NCBI RefSeq assembly: GCF_003258945.1
Contig: NZ_QLIX01000024.1
Coordinates: 1-64,000 of the forward strand
Direction: 5' to 3'
Length of the DNA: 64,000 bases
Source: Roseicella frigidaeris
Lineage (GTDB): Bacteria > Pseudomonadota > Alphaproteobacteria > Acetobacterales > Acetobacteraceae
The translations under genes and the position numbers were made by a program. Positions 33,608-42,382 of the stretch are shown here, piece after piece. Positions within the stretch are counted from its first letter, which is position 1. Every line of letters starts with the position of its first letter. The notes below the pieces were generated by a model that made no database searches, was not told the DNA's origin, and saw only the letters and a program-made list of their open reading frames with translations.

Positions 33608-34018
33608 CTATCCCGGCAGGGGCACCGCCGAGATAATGACGATGGCGCTGGCATAGGGGTATTCGTCGGTAATCGTCAGGTCGAGCTGCGCCGCATGCCC
33701 GGCCGGGGTGAGCGCGGCGAGGCGCGCCGCGGCGCCGCCCGCGAGATGCAGCGTCGGCTTGCCCGAGGGCAGGTTGACCACGCCGAGGTCGCGCATGAAG
33801 ACGCCGCGGGCGAAGCCGGTGCCGAGCGCCTTGGAGGCGGCCTCCTTGGCCGCGAAGCGCTTGGCATAGGTGCCGGCGCGCAGCTTCTCGGTCCGCCGCT
33901 CCGCCTTGGCCCGCTCGACCGGGGTGAAGACGCGCTCGAGGAAACGCTCGCCGTGGCGGGCGATGACCTGTTCGATGCGGCGGATGTCGACGACGTCGTT
34001 GCCGAGGCCGATGATCAT
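33608..34018 (-). CDS. acpS: Holo-[acyl-carrier-protein] synthase
   Basis: The 136-residue enzyme moves 4'-phosphopantetheine from CoA to the serine of acyl carrier protein. AcpS motifs are [20 protein letters not shown] at the N-terminus (the Mg-binding Asp is in GNDVVDI), [11 protein letters not shown], and [18 protein letters not shown] with the second acidic Mg ligand. The start overlaps the rel stop (ATGA), so it is coupled to rel. In many alphaproteobacteria acpS is beside pdxJ and lepB; here those are absent and the SDR follows. Confidence 0.95.
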   Translation of the reverse strand: MIIGLGNDVVDIRRIEQVIARHGERFLERVFTPVERAKAERRTEKLRAGTYAKRFAAKEAASKALGTGFARGVFMRDLGVVNLPSGKPTLHLAGGAAARLAALTPAGHAAQLDLTITDEYPYASAIVIISAVPLPG

Positions 34019-36366
34019 CCGCGCATGCGCTCCACCCGAAGGTTGTCGGCCGGGGCGCGCAGCGCCGCCATGATGCGCTCCAGGTGCCGCAGGTCGGTGA
34101 CCTCGACGTCGATCAGCACCTCGATGGTCTCGCCGTCCCGGTGCTGCACCTTCAGCCCGGTCACCGCGCCGTCGTTCTGCGCCACCGTCTCGGTCAGGGC
34201 GGCGAGGGCCGAGTTGCGCGTCCGCGTCTCCACCACCACGCGGCCGACCCGGGTCGCGGAAGAGGCCTCGTCCCAGTCGATGTCGAGGAAGCGCTCCGGC
34301 GTCGCCGCGAAATTCTCGAGCGTGTGGCAATCGGCGGCGTGGATCGTCACGCCCTTGCCGGTGGTGACGATGCCGAGGATGCGTTCGCCCGGCAGCGGAT
34401 GGCAGCAGCCGGCGAAATGGTAGGGCATGCCGCTGACGAGGCCGGTGACGGGCAGCCCGGCGGCGGCGGTGGCGCGGCCGCCGCCGGCCCGCTCCGGCCG
34501 GCCGAGCATCGGGCTGGCGCCGAGCCGCGCCCGCGGCCGGGTGAGCGGCAGCGGCTCGGTGTTGCGCGGCGGGATGCGCAGCTCGGGCACCGCGGCGTGC
34601 AGCACCTCGCGCGCCGAGAGCGAGCCGGAGCCGACCGCGGTGTAGAGCTCGTCCAGCCCCGGCTGCTTCAGCGCCTTCAGCGCCCCTTCCAGCAGCTTCT
34701 CCGACCCCTCCAGCCCCTCCTGGCGGAAGACGCGCACGATGGCGGAGCGGCCGCTCTCGCGGTTCTCCTCCTTCTGCCGGGCATGCACGAAGCGGCGGAT
34801 GCGGGCGCGCGCCTTGCCGGTGACGACGAAGCGTTCCCAGGCCGGGTTGGGCTGGCCGCCGCGGGCGGTGATGATCTCCACCTGGTCGCCATTCTCGAGC
34901 TGGTGGCGCAGCGGCACGATCTTGCCGTTGACCTTGGCGCCGACGCAGGAATCCCCGACCTGGCTGTGGACCTCGTAGGCGAAGTCGATCGGCGTGGCGC
35001 CGCGCGGCAGCTCGATCAGGTCGCCCTTGGGGGAGAAGCAGAAGACCTGGTCGCGGTGCAGCTCGAGCTTGGTGTGGTCGAGGAAGTCCTGCGCGCCCTC
35101 GGCATTCTCCAGGATGTCGAGCAGCGCCCGCACCCAGGGGTAGCGCTTGCGGTTGGCGCCCGGGGTCTGGCCCGCCGGCCCCTGCTTGTAGATCCAGTGC
35201 GCGGCGACGCCGTATTCCGCGACCTCGTGCATCTCGCGGGTGCGGATCTGCACCTCGATCTTGGCGTTGCGCCGCTCCGGCACCGTCACGCCGGTGTGCA
35301 GCGACTGGTAGCCGTTGGTCTTTGGCGTCGAGATGTAGTCCTTGAAGCGGCCGGGCACCACGCGATAGGCGTCGTGCACGGCGCCGAGCGCGGCGTAGCA
35401 GGCGGCGCGGTCGTCGACGATGACGCGGAAGGCCATGACGTCCGAGAGCGCCTCGAAGGCCACGTTCTTCTTCTGCATCTTCAGCCAGATCGAGTAGGGC
35501 GACTTCTCCCGACCCGTGACGTCGATCGCATGCACCCCGTGCCGCCCCAGCACGCGCTTCAGGTCCTGCTCGATCTCCTTGATCAGGTTGGCGCTCTGGC
35601 CGCGCAGATAGGTCAGGCGGGCGGCGATGGTCTGCCGCGCCTCCGGATGCATCTCCTGGAAGGAGAGGGTCTCGAGCTCGGTCTTCAGCGCATCCATGCC
35701 GATGCGCTCGGCGAGCGGGGCGAAGATCTCGATGGTCTCGCGCGCCGTCTTCCGCCGTCGCTCCGGCTGCGGCACGAAATGCAGCGTGCGCATGTTGTGC
35801 AGCCGGTCGGCGAGCTTGACGAGCAGGACGCGGATGTCCTCGCTCATCGCCAGGACCAGCTTGCGGAGGTTCTCCGCCTGCTTGGTGCGCTCGGATTGCA
35901 GCTCGATGCGCGTCAGCTTGGTGACGCCGTCCACCAGCCGGGCGACCTCGGCGCCGAAGCGGCGCTCGATCTCCTTCAGCCCGACGCTGGTGTCCTCGGC
36001 GACGTCGTGCAACAGCGCGGTCGCGATGGTCGCGCTGTCGAGCCGGTAGTCGGCGAGGATGTTCGCCACCGCGATCGGGTGGGTGATGTAGGGGTCGCCG
36101 TTCTCGCGGCGCTGCGTCGCATGCGCCTCGGCGGCGGTGCGGCCGGCGCGCTCGATCAGCGCGACATCGGCGCGGGGGTCGTAGCCGGCGACCCGCCGGG
36201 CGAGGGCTTCCACCTCTTCCAGTCCCGGGGGCAGTCCCGGGGGCAGCCCCGGCGGCGGGCCGGCCGGCGGCGCGGCTGCGAGGCCCGCCGGCGCCAGGCC
36301 GGCGGCCGGGCCTTCCGGGGCGCGCGGCACCGGAGCCGCCAGAGGCCCGGTGTCGCGCGTGGTCAA
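34015..36366 (-). CDS. rel: Bifunctional (p)ppGpp synthetase/hydrolase (Rel/SpoT)
   Basis: The 783-residue stringent-response enzyme makes and degrades (p)ppGpp. The order is: Pro/Gly-rich N-terminal tail, HD hydrolase domain ([38 protein letters not shown]), synthetase domain ([37 protein letters not shown]), TGS domain ([23 protein letters not shown] split here as [15 protein letters not shown] and [13 protein letters not shown]), and a C-terminal zinc-finger/ACT domain. The start codon is TTG at 36364-36366 with GAGGAGG about 7 nt before it. The tail contains three 12-bp PPGL repeats. It lies 24 bp after rpoZ and is coupled to acpS, a conserved alphaproteobacterial order. Confidence 0.95.
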   Translation of the reverse strand: MTTRDTGPLAAPVPRAPEGPAAGLAPAGLAAAPPAGPPPGLPPGLPPGLEEVEALARRVAGYDPRADVALIERAGRTAAEAHATQRRENGDPYITHPIAVANILADYRLDSATIATALLHDVAEDTSVGLKEIERRFGAEVARLVDGVTKLTRIELQSERTKQAENLRKLVLAMSEDIRVLLVKLADRLHNMRTLHFVPQPERRRKTARETIEIFAPLAERIGMDALKTELETLSFQEMHPEARQTIAARLTYLRGQSANLIKEIEQDLKRVLGRHGVHAIDVTGREKSPYSIWLKMQKKNVAFEALSDVMAFRVIVDDRAACYAALGAVHDAYRVVPGRFKDYISTPKTNGYQSLHTGVTVPERRNAKIEVQIRTREMHEVAEYGVAAHWIYKQGPAGQTPGANRKRYPWVRALLDILENAEGAQDFLDHTKLELHRDQVFCFSPKGDLIELPRGATPIDFAYEVHSQVGDSCVGAKVNGKIVPLRHQLENGDQVEIITARGGQPNPAWERFVVTGKARARIRRFVHARQKEENRESGRSAIVRVFRQEGLEGSEKLLEGALKALKQPGLDELYTAVGSGSLSAREVLHAAVPELRIPPRNTEPLPLTRPRARLGASPMLGRPERAGGGRATAAAGLPVTGLVSGMPYHFAGCCHPLPGERILGIVTTGKGVTIHAADCHTLENFAATPERFLDIDWDEASSATRVGRVVVETRTRNSALAALTETVAQNDGAVTGLKVQHRDGETIEVLIDVEVTDLRHLERIMAALRAPADNLRVERMRG

Positions 36367-36390
36367 TGGCGCCTCCTCAGCGACGGGTCC

Positions 36391-36789
36391 TCAGCGACGG
36401 GCGCCGTTGAGCTCGGCCGCGATCGCCGCCTCGAGATCGTCCGGCGACATGTCTTCGAGGCCCTGGCCCTCGGCGGGCAGCTCCTCGTTGACATCCATGA
36501 CGCCGAAGATGTTCTCGTCGGTGGCGATGAGGTCGAGCACCTCCTCCTCCGCCGGCTCGGGCTCGGGTGCGCGCTGCAGCGACTTGATCAGGTCGGCCTC
36601 GATGGCATCGAGCGGCACCGTCTGGTCGGCGATCTCGCGCAGCGCCACCACCGGGTTCTTGTCGTTGTCGCGGTCGAGGGTCAGCTCCTCGCCGCGGCCG
36701 ATGTTGCGGGCCCGCTGCGCCGCGAGCAGCACGAGCTCGAACCGGTTGGGGATCTGGAGGATGCAGTCTTCGACTGTGACACGCGCCAT
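36391..36789 (-). CDS. rpoZ: RNA polymerase omega subunit
   Basis: The 132-residue protein helps assemble RNA polymerase and binds ppGpp with beta-prime. The family N-terminus [20 protein letters not shown] is complete, followed by [20 protein letters not shown] and [11 protein letters not shown]. An acidic C-terminal extension (about residues 70-132), normal in alphaproteobacteria, follows. The start at 36789 gives the canonical N-terminus; 16 further codons upstream are in frame but not conserved. It is directly upstream of rel, matching the functional link through ppGpp. Confidence 0.95.
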   Translation of the reverse strand: MARVTVEDCILQIPNRFELVLLAAQRARNIGRGEELTLDRDNDKNPVVALREIADQTVPLDAIEADLIKSLQRAPEPEPAEEEVLDLIATDENIFGVMDVNEELPAEGQGLEDMSPDDLEAAIAAELNGARR

Positions 36790-36997
36790 CGCGGCCTCGT
36801 TATCGCTTGGGGCGACGCGCGGAGGAGACCCCCGCAACGCACCGCTTTTCAGGAGAATCCTTCAGATAGACACCCCGCCGGCCCGGCGCAAGCATCAAGG
36901 CCCCCGCCATGCCGCTGCGCAGCATGGCAGCCCGGATCGGCGCGGCAGGACCGGCGGCGCCGGTTACAGTTTGCGGCACGCCACCCCCTGGCCAAAC

Positions 36998-37014
36998 GTG
37001 GGTAAAACTCCCAC
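36998..37014 (-). terminator. Small hairpin at the folK stop codon
   Basis: On the minus strand GTGGG and CCCAC enclose a 7-nt AGTTTTA loop immediately at and after the folK stop. It is short and has only GTTTGG after it, so it is a weak terminator candidate in front of rpoZ. The rest of the 208-bp folK-rpoZ gap shows nothing certain. Confidence 0.3.
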
Positions 37015-37520
37015 TATCCGGCCAGCACCGGCACGGACGGGGCCTGGTCGGCCAGATCCTCCAGCAGCGCCTCGACGGTCCGGCCGAGGACGGGGTGGAC
37101 CCAGCCGGGCGCCACGTCGCGCAAGGGCTCGAGGACGAAGCGGCGCAGATGCGCCCGGGGGTGCGGCAGGATGGGATCGGGCGCGGCGCGGCGCAGGCCG
37201 TCGACATCGATCAGGTCGAGATCGAGGGTGCGCGGCGCATTGGGGAAGGGCCGCTCGCGGCCGGCACCGGCCTCGATGCGTTGCAGCATGCGGAGCAACT
37301 CTCCCGGCTCCGGGGCTGTTCCCTCTAGACGCGCGATGCCGTTGATGTAAGGCGGCGACCCCGGCAGGGGGGGAACCGGGTCAGTTCTGTACCAGCGCGA
37401 GAGCGCCGCCAGCCGCAGGCCCGGCAGGGCCGCCAGCGCCGCCGCGGCCGCTTGGCAGGTCGCCAGGGGCGAGGCGCCGGTCGCGGCGGGCAAATTCGCG
37501 CCAAGGGCGATAATTATCAC
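37014..37520 (-). CDS. folK: 2-amino-4-hydroxy-6-hydroxymethyldihydropteridine diphosphokinase
   Basis: The 168-residue HPPK transfers pyrophosphate from ATP to the pterin in folate synthesis. Motifs are VIIIALGANLPAATGASPLA at the start, SRWYRTDPVPPLPGSPPYIN, ELLRMLQRIEAGAGRER and the ATP/Mg site APRTLDLDLIDVDG, then LPHPRAHLRRFVLEPLRDVA. The start is GTG 37520, with GCGAG upstream; the ATG further upstream lies beyond the start of the divergent NYN gene. The 36-bp space to that gene is AT-rich and must hold both promoters. Other folate genes are not in the window. Confidence 0.92.
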   Translation of the reverse strand: MIIIALGANLPAATGASPLATCQAAAAALAALPGLRLAALSRWYRTDPVPPLPGSPPYINGIARLEGTAPEPGELLRMLQRIEAGAGRERPFPNAPRTLDLDLIDVDGLRRAAPDPILPHPRAHLRRFVLEPLRDVAPGWVHPVLGRTVEALLEDLADQAPSVPVLAG

Positions 37521-37556
37521 GTTTTCTCGCTTACAAATCGATAAGACCAGGGTAGT

Positions 37557-38240
37557 ATGGAAAGGTGCCACATCGGCATGCATCACATTTCGAGAGCGCG
37601 TAGCTTGCAGCCCGAGCGGATCGAACGCGTCGCCGTCTTCATCGACGGCGCAAACCTTTACGCCGCGTCCCGGACCCTCGGGTTCGACGTGGACTACAAG
37701 AACCTCCTGGCCCATTTCCGCCAGCGCGCCTATCTCGTGCGGGCCTACTACTACACGGCGCTGCTCGAGACGGAGGAGTACTCGCCCCTCCGGCCCCTGG
37801 TCGATTGGCTCGGCTACAACGGCTATGCCGTCGTCACCAAGCCGGCGAAGGAGTTCACCGACGCCACCGGCCGCCGCCGGGTGAAGGGCAGCGTGGACAT
37901 CGAGATGGCGGTCGACGTGCTGGACCTGACGCCGCATCTCGACCACGCCGTGATCTTCTCGGGCGATGGCGACCTGCGCCGGCTGGTCGAGGCGGTGCAG
38001 CGCCGCGGCGTGCGGGTGACGGTGATCTCCACCATCCGCACCCAGCCGGCGATGATCGCCGACGACCTGCGCCGGCAGGCGGATTCCTTCATCGACCTCG
38101 CCGACCTCGCCGAGCACATCACCCGCCGGCAGGTGGAGCCGCGGGCCCGCACCGCGCCGCCGCCGGCGCGCGCCGCCGCCACCGGGACCCGCGCCACGCC
38201 GGCCGATCCCTTCCGCGAGGGGCCCGAACTGCCCGACTAG
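37557..38240 (+). CDS. NYN domain (LabA/DUF88) putative ribonuclease
   Basis: The 227-residue protein has a PIN-like NYN nuclease domain (about residues 20-185). Its acidic metal-site residues are visible in VAVFIDGANLYAASRTLGFD, in GSVDIEMAVDVLDL and in AVIFSGDGDLRRLVEAVQRR. It is followed by a Pro/Ala/Arg-rich tail of about 40 residues. Members of this family are thought to act on structured RNA. Two starts are possible, 37557 and 37578; I kept the first because the promoter-proximal distance is short and the sequence between is coding-compatible. It is divergent from folK. A perfect hairpin lies 8 nt past the stop. Confidence 0.85.
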   Translation: MERCHIGMHHISRARSLQPERIERVAVFIDGANLYAASRTLGFDVDYKNLLAHFRQRAYLVRAYYYTALLETEEYSPLRPLVDWLGYNGYAVVTKPAKEFTDATGRRRVKGSVDIEMAVDVLDLTPHLDHAVIFSGDGDLRRLVEAVQRRGVRVTVISTIRTQPAMIADDLRRQADSFIDLADLAEHITRRQVEPRARTAPPPARAAATGTRATPADPFREGPELPD

Positions 38241-38248
38241 GGCGGGTC

Positions 38249-38274
38249 CCGTTCGCGTGGGACCACGCGAACGG
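38249..38274 (+). terminator. Perfect 12-bp hairpin after the NYN gene
   Basis: CCGTTCGCGTGG (38249-38260) and CCACGCGAACGG (38263-38274) are perfect complements with a 2-nt GA loop, 8 nt after the NYN stop. The following bases ATGAAGGTCGTCTGAAAGCA are not U-rich, so it is not a classical terminator. It may be a member of a dispersed intergenic repeat. The 215 bp from here to the glycosylase start show nothing else. Confidence 0.55.
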
Positions 38275-38489
38275 ATGAAGGTCGTCTGAAAGCAATGGCC
38301 TGGTGCATGCTGCGCGAACCCGGGCGGACGCGGCATGCCCAGGTCCGGCCGAGGGCCCGGGGGCCCGCTGCCGCCCGGGGCCGGGCATCGGGCGGCCAGG
38401 CCACGGACCCGGCTGCCCCTGCCCGCCGGCCCCTTCCCGCCCACCCCTTCCCGCCTTGGCGCGGCCGCGCTACCTCGCGGCCAGCCGCG

Positions 38490-39149
38490 ATGATCCCCGC
38501 CCCCCTTCCCCCCGATCCGCCCCAGCCGGACCGCGACTGCCCGCTCTGCCCGCGGCTCGTCGCCTTCCGCAGCGCCAACCGCGCCGCCTTTCCCGACTGG
38601 CACAACGCCCCGGTGCCCTCCTGGGGCCCGCGCGACTCGCGCATCCTGGTGCTCGGCATGGCCCCCGGCCTGCGCGGCGCCAACCGCACCGGCCGCCCCT
38701 TCACCGGCGACCATGCCGGCAAGCTGCTCTACGCCACCCTGCTCGACCAGGGTCTGGCGCGCGGGCGGTACGAGGAGCGGCCGGATGACGGGCTGGTCCT
38801 CACCGGCTGCCGGGTGGTGAACGCGGTGCGCTGCGTGCCGCCAGCGAACCTGCCGCAGCCGGTCGAGGTGCGGAGCTGCAACGGCTTCCTCGCCGGCGAG
38901 CTGGCGGCGATGCCGGCGCTGCGCGTCGTCCTCGCCCTCGGCGTGCTGGCGCACAACGCCCTGCTGCGGACCTTCCGCATCCCCGCCGCCCGCCTGCCCT
39001 TCGGCCATGGCCGGCTGCATGCGCTGCCGGGCGGGCTGCTGCTCGCCGACAGCTACCATGTCAGCCGCTACAACACCTCGACCCGCCGGCTGACGCCCGC
39101 GATGTTCGAGGCGGTGATGCAGGAGGTCGTCGCCCGGGCCGCCGCCTGA
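38490..39149 (+). CDS. Uracil-DNA glycosylase, type 5 (UdgB-like)
   Basis: The 219-residue base-excision repair enzyme is of the thermostable Fe-S glycosylase class. The N-terminal cysteine pair is in CPLCPRLVAFR and a second pair in TGCRVVNAVRC, as for the 4Fe-4S cluster of families 4 and 5. The uracil pocket segment ILVLGMAPGLRGANRTGRPF lacks the catalytic Asp/Asn at the family 1 position, as in family 5, and the closing DSYHVSRYNTSTRR motif carries the conserved His. The start at 38490 opens directly before the first cysteine motif; the longer frame upstream is Arg/Pro-rich. It follows the NYN gene by 249 bp. Confidence 0.88.
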   Translation: MIPAPLPPDPPQPDRDCPLCPRLVAFRSANRAAFPDWHNAPVPSWGPRDSRILVLGMAPGLRGANRTGRPFTGDHAGKLLYATLLDQGLARGRYEERPDDGLVLTGCRVVNAVRCVPPANLPQPVEVRSCNGFLAGELAAMPALRVVLALGVLAHNALLRTFRIPAARLPFGHGRLHALPGGLLLADSYHVSRYNTSTRRLTPAMFEAVMQEVVARAAA

Positions 39150-39201
39150 GCGCGGCCGCCCGACCGCGACGGGGCGCCTGCCGCGACGTCGGACCGCGAC
39201 G

Positions 39202-40629
39202 TCAAACTGGCAGCCGCACCCGCGCCCGCAGCCCGCCCATCGGGCTCTCCTCCAACGAGATCTCGCCGCCATGCGCCCGCACGATGTCCCGGGCGATGGC
39301 GAGGCCGAGCCCGGTGCCGCTCGGCGAGCCGCTGTGGAAGGGGCGGAAGGCACCCTCCCGCTGCCCGGCCGGGATGCCGGGCCCGTCATCGTCCACCACC
39401 ACCTCGGCCCAGAGGGGCCCCGACGCGGATGAGCCCGACTCGCGCCCCCCCGGCTCGCCGGGCCCCGCGCCGGCCGGGCTGCCGCGCGGCACCGTCCGCA
39501 CCGCCACCGCGACGCGGCCGGCATGGCGCCGCGCATTGTCGAGCAGGTTGCCGAGGCAGCGGCGCAGCGCATCGGGCCGCAGCGGCATCAGCAGCGCCGG
39601 CGGCGCCGCCACCGCCACCTGCGCCCCGGCGCGGCGGGCATTGGCGGCGATGTCCTGCACCAGCTCGACCAGATCCGCCTGCCGCGCCTGCTCGGTCCCC
39701 TCGCCGCGGGCGAAGGCGAGATAGGCGGCGGTCATCCGCTCCATCTCCTCGACATCCTGGGTCAGGGCGACGAGGTCCTCCTCGGTCTCCGGCGCGCGCG
39801 GCAGCATGGCCAGCGCCAGCCGCATGCGGGTCAGCGGCGTCCGCAGGTCGTGGCTGATGCCGGCCAGCATCTCGGTGCGCTGGCCGACGAAGCGGCGGAT
39901 GCGCTCCTGCATCTGGTTGAAGGCGGCGGCGGCCTGGCGCACCTCGCTCGCGCCCTCGGGCTTGATGGCACCGACATCGCGGCCGAGGCCGAAGGCCTCC
40001 GCCGCATCGGCGAGGCGGCGGATTGCCCGCACCTGGTTCTTCATGAAGAGGATGGCGATGCCCGAGAGCAGCAGCGCCGAGCCGACCAGCCAGATGACGA
40101 AGAGGTAGAGCGTCGCGGTGAAGAGGCGCTTGCGCGGCGCCTCGACATGCAGCACGCCGTCCGGCAGCTGCACCCGGATGATGACGCTGCGCGGGTCGCT
40201 CTGCCAGTCGGTGTCGAAGGGCAGCCGCACCCGCTCCCAGAGGGCTTTGTTCAGGTCCTCCTCGAGCGGCAGCAGCGGCAGGCTGGCGGGGCGGGTGACG
40301 AGCTCGAGACGCGCCCCCGGCTCGAAGGCGAGCGCCAGGTCGAGCCGCCAGACCGCCTCGCGGAACAGCCAGGGGCGGTTCTCCGGCTCCTCCCGCCGCA
40401 CCAGCTCGACCAGCATCGCCACGTCGCCGGCCACCCCCCCGGCGAGCCGGCGCGAGATGACGTCGAGATGCCCGCCGTAGAAAAGCTGCAGCGCCACCGC
40501 CTGCAGCACCAGGATGGGTACCAGGATGATCAGCACCGAGCGGCCGAGCAGCCCGCGCGGCACCAGCGCCCGCAGCACCCGCGCCAGCGGCCGGCGCGCC
40601 GGCGGCGCCTCGGCGGCGCGGGCGCTCAC
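39202..40629 (-). CDS. Sensor histidine kinase, EnvZ-like
   Basis: The 475-residue inner-membrane kinase has membrane helices at about 31-51 and 172-196 flanking a periplasmic sensor of about 120 residues, a HAMP domain (about 197-250), the phospho-acceptor H260 in GISHDLRTPLTRMR, and an ATPase domain with N-box LGNLLDNARRHAG, DDDGPGIP and GTGLGLAIARDIVRAHGG. A low-complexity insert (about residues 392-412) sits in the ATPase domain. The start is GTG 40629 overlapping the response-regulator stop (GTGA). The stimulus is unknown; EnvZ similarity suggests envelope or osmotic sensing (inference). Confidence 0.9.
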   Translation of the reverse strand: MSARAAEAPPARRPLARVLRALVPRGLLGRSVLIILVPILVLQAVALQLFYGGHLDVISRRLAGGVAGDVAMLVELVRREEPENRPWLFREAVWRLDLALAFEPGARLELVTRPASLPLLPLEEDLNKALWERVRLPFDTDWQSDPRSVIIRVQLPDGVLHVEAPRKRLFTATLYLFVIWLVGSALLLSGIAILFMKNQVRAIRRLADAAEAFGLGRDVGAIKPEGASEVRQAAAAFNQMQERIRRFVGQRTEMLAGISHDLRTPLTRMRLALAMLPRAPETEEDLVALTQDVEEMERMTAAYLAFARGEGTEQARQADLVELVQDIAANARRAGAQVAVAAPPALLMPLRPDALRRCLGNLLDNARRHAGRVAVAVRTVPRGSPAGAGPGEPGGRESGSSASGPLWAEVVVDDDGPGIPAGQREGAFRPFHSGSPSGTGLGLAIARDIVRAHGGEISLEESPMGGLRARVRLPV

Positions 40630-41339
40630 GGCCCGGGCCGCAGCACGTAGCCGCGGTGGCGGACCGTGTGCAGGAAGCGCGGCTCGCGCGGGTCGGGCTC
40701 GATCTTGCGGCGCAGCCGGGTGACCTGGACATCCACCGCCCGCTCCCCGGCCTCCGGCGTGCCGAGGGCGGCGGCGATCTCCTCGCGGCTCAGCACCTCG
40801 CCGGCGCGGCGGGCGAGCGCGGTGAGCAGCGCCGCCTCGCCGCCGGTGAGGCGGATCGTGCCCTCCGGCCCGCGCAGCTCCGAACGCTCGGCATCGAACC
40901 AGCGCATGCCGAGCTGCACCGGCGCCTGCGGCAGCACCGGCTGCGGCGGCGGCGAGGTGCGGCGCAGGATGGTGCGGATGCGCAGCGCCAGCTCGCGCGG
41001 GTCGAAGGGCTTCGCCAGGTAGTCGTCCGCGCCCATCTCGAAGCCGGCGACGCGGTCGTCCGGCCCGCCGCGCGCGGTGAGCATCAGCACCGGCACGTCC
41101 TTGCCCTCGCGCCGCAGCGACTCGACCAGCTCCAGCCCGCTCTCGCCCGGCATCATGACATCGAGCACCAGCAGGTCGAAGGCCATGGCCGAGAGCGCGC
41201 CGCGGGCCGCGGCGGCATCGGCCGCGGCGGTGACGCGGAAGCCCTGCTCGGCCAGGTAGCGCTGCAGCAGCGCGCGCAGCCTGGCATCGTCGTCCACCAC
41301 CAGGAGATGGGCGTTGTCGATGGCGAGTTCGGCCGGCAT
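40626..41339 (-). CDS. OmpR-family response regulator
   Basis: The 237-residue DNA-binding regulator has a receiver domain (residues 9-125) with the acidic pocket in VVDDDARLR, phospho-acceptor D60 in LLVLDVMMPG, and the conserved Lys in YLAKPFDPRELALR. The C-terminal winged helix (about 145-237) shows LTGGEAALLTALARRAGEVL and VDVQVTRLRRKIEPDP. The start at 41339 is the ATG just before the receiver; the frame extends upstream but not convincingly. It is co-translated with the EnvZ-like kinase, its cognate partner. Targets are not evident here. Confidence 0.92.
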   Translation of the reverse strand: MPAELAIDNAHLLVVDDDARLRALLQRYLAEQGFRVTAAADAAAARGALSAMAFDLLVLDVMMPGESGLELVESLRREGKDVPVLMLTARGGPDDRVAGFEMGADDYLAKPFDPRELALRIRTILRRTSPPPQPVLPQAPVQLGMRWFDAERSELRGPEGTIRLTGGEAALLTALARRAGEVLSREEIAAALGTPEAGERAVDVQVTRLRRKIEPDPREPRFLHTVRHRGYVLRPGP

Positions 41340-41484
41340 GTCCTGCGTCTTCCCCCGGGAGGCGGGCCGCGGCGACCGATCGGCGGCCGGGGCGCCCGTT
41401 CTCCGATAGGCTGGGATGGCATCCGGCGCCAGCGGCAAGGCGGCCCGTACCGCTTGGCGCGCGGGGACGCCGCGGCGCGGCAGC

Positions 41485-42069
41485 TCAGCCGGTGCGGGCG
41501 AGCGGCGGCGCGCCGGGCCGCGGCGGGGCGGGCCGTTCCAGCCGCTCGAGCTGGGCCCGGGCCGCCGGCCCCATCAGCCCGCGCATGACGCGGCGGAATC
41601 CCTCCACCGCGACCGGCCCGGCCTCCCGATAGGCCTGCATCACCCATTCGCGCTGCCGCTCGAAGAGCCGCCGCTCCAGCGCCTCGCCCGTCTCGGTGAG
41701 CGACAGCAGGCGCTGCCGCCGGTCGTTGCGCCCGGTCGCCTGCAGCACGTAGCCCTGCTCGATCAGCGGCGTCAGCACGCGCGCCAGCGACTGCTTGGTG
41801 ATGCCGAGGATGCCGAGCAGCTCGCCGACCGTGATGCCCGGCCGGCGGCCGACGAAATGCAGCACGCGGTGATGCGCCCGGCCCATGCCGAGCTCGGCCA
41901 GGATCTGGTCGGGCCCGGCGGTGAAGTCGCGGTAGCCGAAGAAGAGCAGGTCCTGGGCGAGGCGCAGCTCCTCCTCGCGCAGGAAGAGCAGGTTGCGGCC
42001 GGCCCCCACCGGAGCCCCGACCTGCGGCTCCGCCCCCGGCTTGTCCGTCTGATCCGGCATGGCTGGCAT
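41485..42069 (-). CDS. MarR family transcriptional regulator
   Basis: The 194-residue winged-helix repressor-type protein shows the MarR core at about residues 45-150: HHRVLHFVGRRPGITVGELL, GILGITKQSLARVLTPLIEQ and the wing ATGRNDRRQRLLSLTETG. Both ends are low-complexity. It is divergent from ilvE, with a shared AT-rich segment containing the interrupted repeat ATTGG-CCAAT (42090-42121), a candidate operator. The controlled genes could be itself, ilvE or both (inference). An AGGAGG lies 14 nt upstream of the ATG, somewhat far, and no closer site is seen. Confidence 0.9.
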   Translation of the reverse strand: MPAMPDQTDKPGAEPQVGAPVGAGRNLLFLREEELRLAQDLLFFGYRDFTAGPDQILAELGMGRAHHRVLHFVGRRPGITVGELLGILGITKQSLARVLTPLIEQGYVLQATGRNDRRQRLLSLTETGEALERRLFERQREWVMQAYREAGPVAVEGFRRVMRGLMGPAARAQLERLERPAPPRPGAPPLARTG

Positions 42070-42089
42070 GCTGCGCCGTCCGGCCTCCT

Positions 42090-42134
42090 ATTGGGTCAGT
42101 AAGATTGACACATTTTTCCAATGAGGTCTAGTTT
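42090..42134 (+). promoter_or_regulatory. Candidate promoter/operator between marR and ilvE
   Basis: TTGACA at 42105-42110 matches the -35 consensus and is followed after 17-18 bp by CTAGTT/TAGTTT (about 42128-42134), a poor -10. The block is AT-rich in contrast to its surroundings. The arms ATTGG (42090-42094) and CCAAT (42117-42121) flank the -35, as an operator for the MarR protein might. It would transcribe towards the small ORF and ilvE. Confidence 0.4.
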
Positions 42135-42172
42135 GGCTCCCGTCAAGCAAGGATATTGCGGAGAGCGCGGTC

Positions 42173-42280
42173 ATGGCGTTGGTTCCTTACGGTGATACGG
42201 ATCGCCTGCCCAGCCCCGGCGGCCCCGTCCGCGGCCCCGCGCGGCGCCGGCCGCGAGTCGCCGGCCGCCTTCGGGCCTGA
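42173..42280 (+). CDS. Candidate 35-residue leader ORF upstream of ilvE
   Basis: An ATG at 42173 has a good GGAGAG site 7 nt upstream, and the candidate promoter about 40 nt further back. It would encode a 35-residue peptide that begins MALVPYGDTDRLPSPGG, becomes Arg/Pro-rich, and ends at TGA 42278-42280. It is not rich in Ile, Leu or Val codons, so classical attenuation is not supported. It may be a translated leader or chance. The remaining bases to 42382, before ilvE, are plain GC-rich sequence. No homologue is known to me. Confidence 0.3.
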   Translation: MALVPYGDTDRLPSPGGPVRGPARRRPRVAGRLRA

Positions 42281-42382
42281 TATTGGCGGCCGCCCCCGGC
42301 ACCCCCGGTGCCCCGCGGCGCGGCGCCCTCCCCTCCCCCGATCCCGCCGGCCGCCCGCCGGCACCATGAAAGGACCGCACGC

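Noticed and set aside
42173-42280. Classical ilv attenuator peptide
   Set aside because: The leader ORF is not rich in Ile, Leu or Val codons and no convincing competing hairpins with a U-tract follow it.
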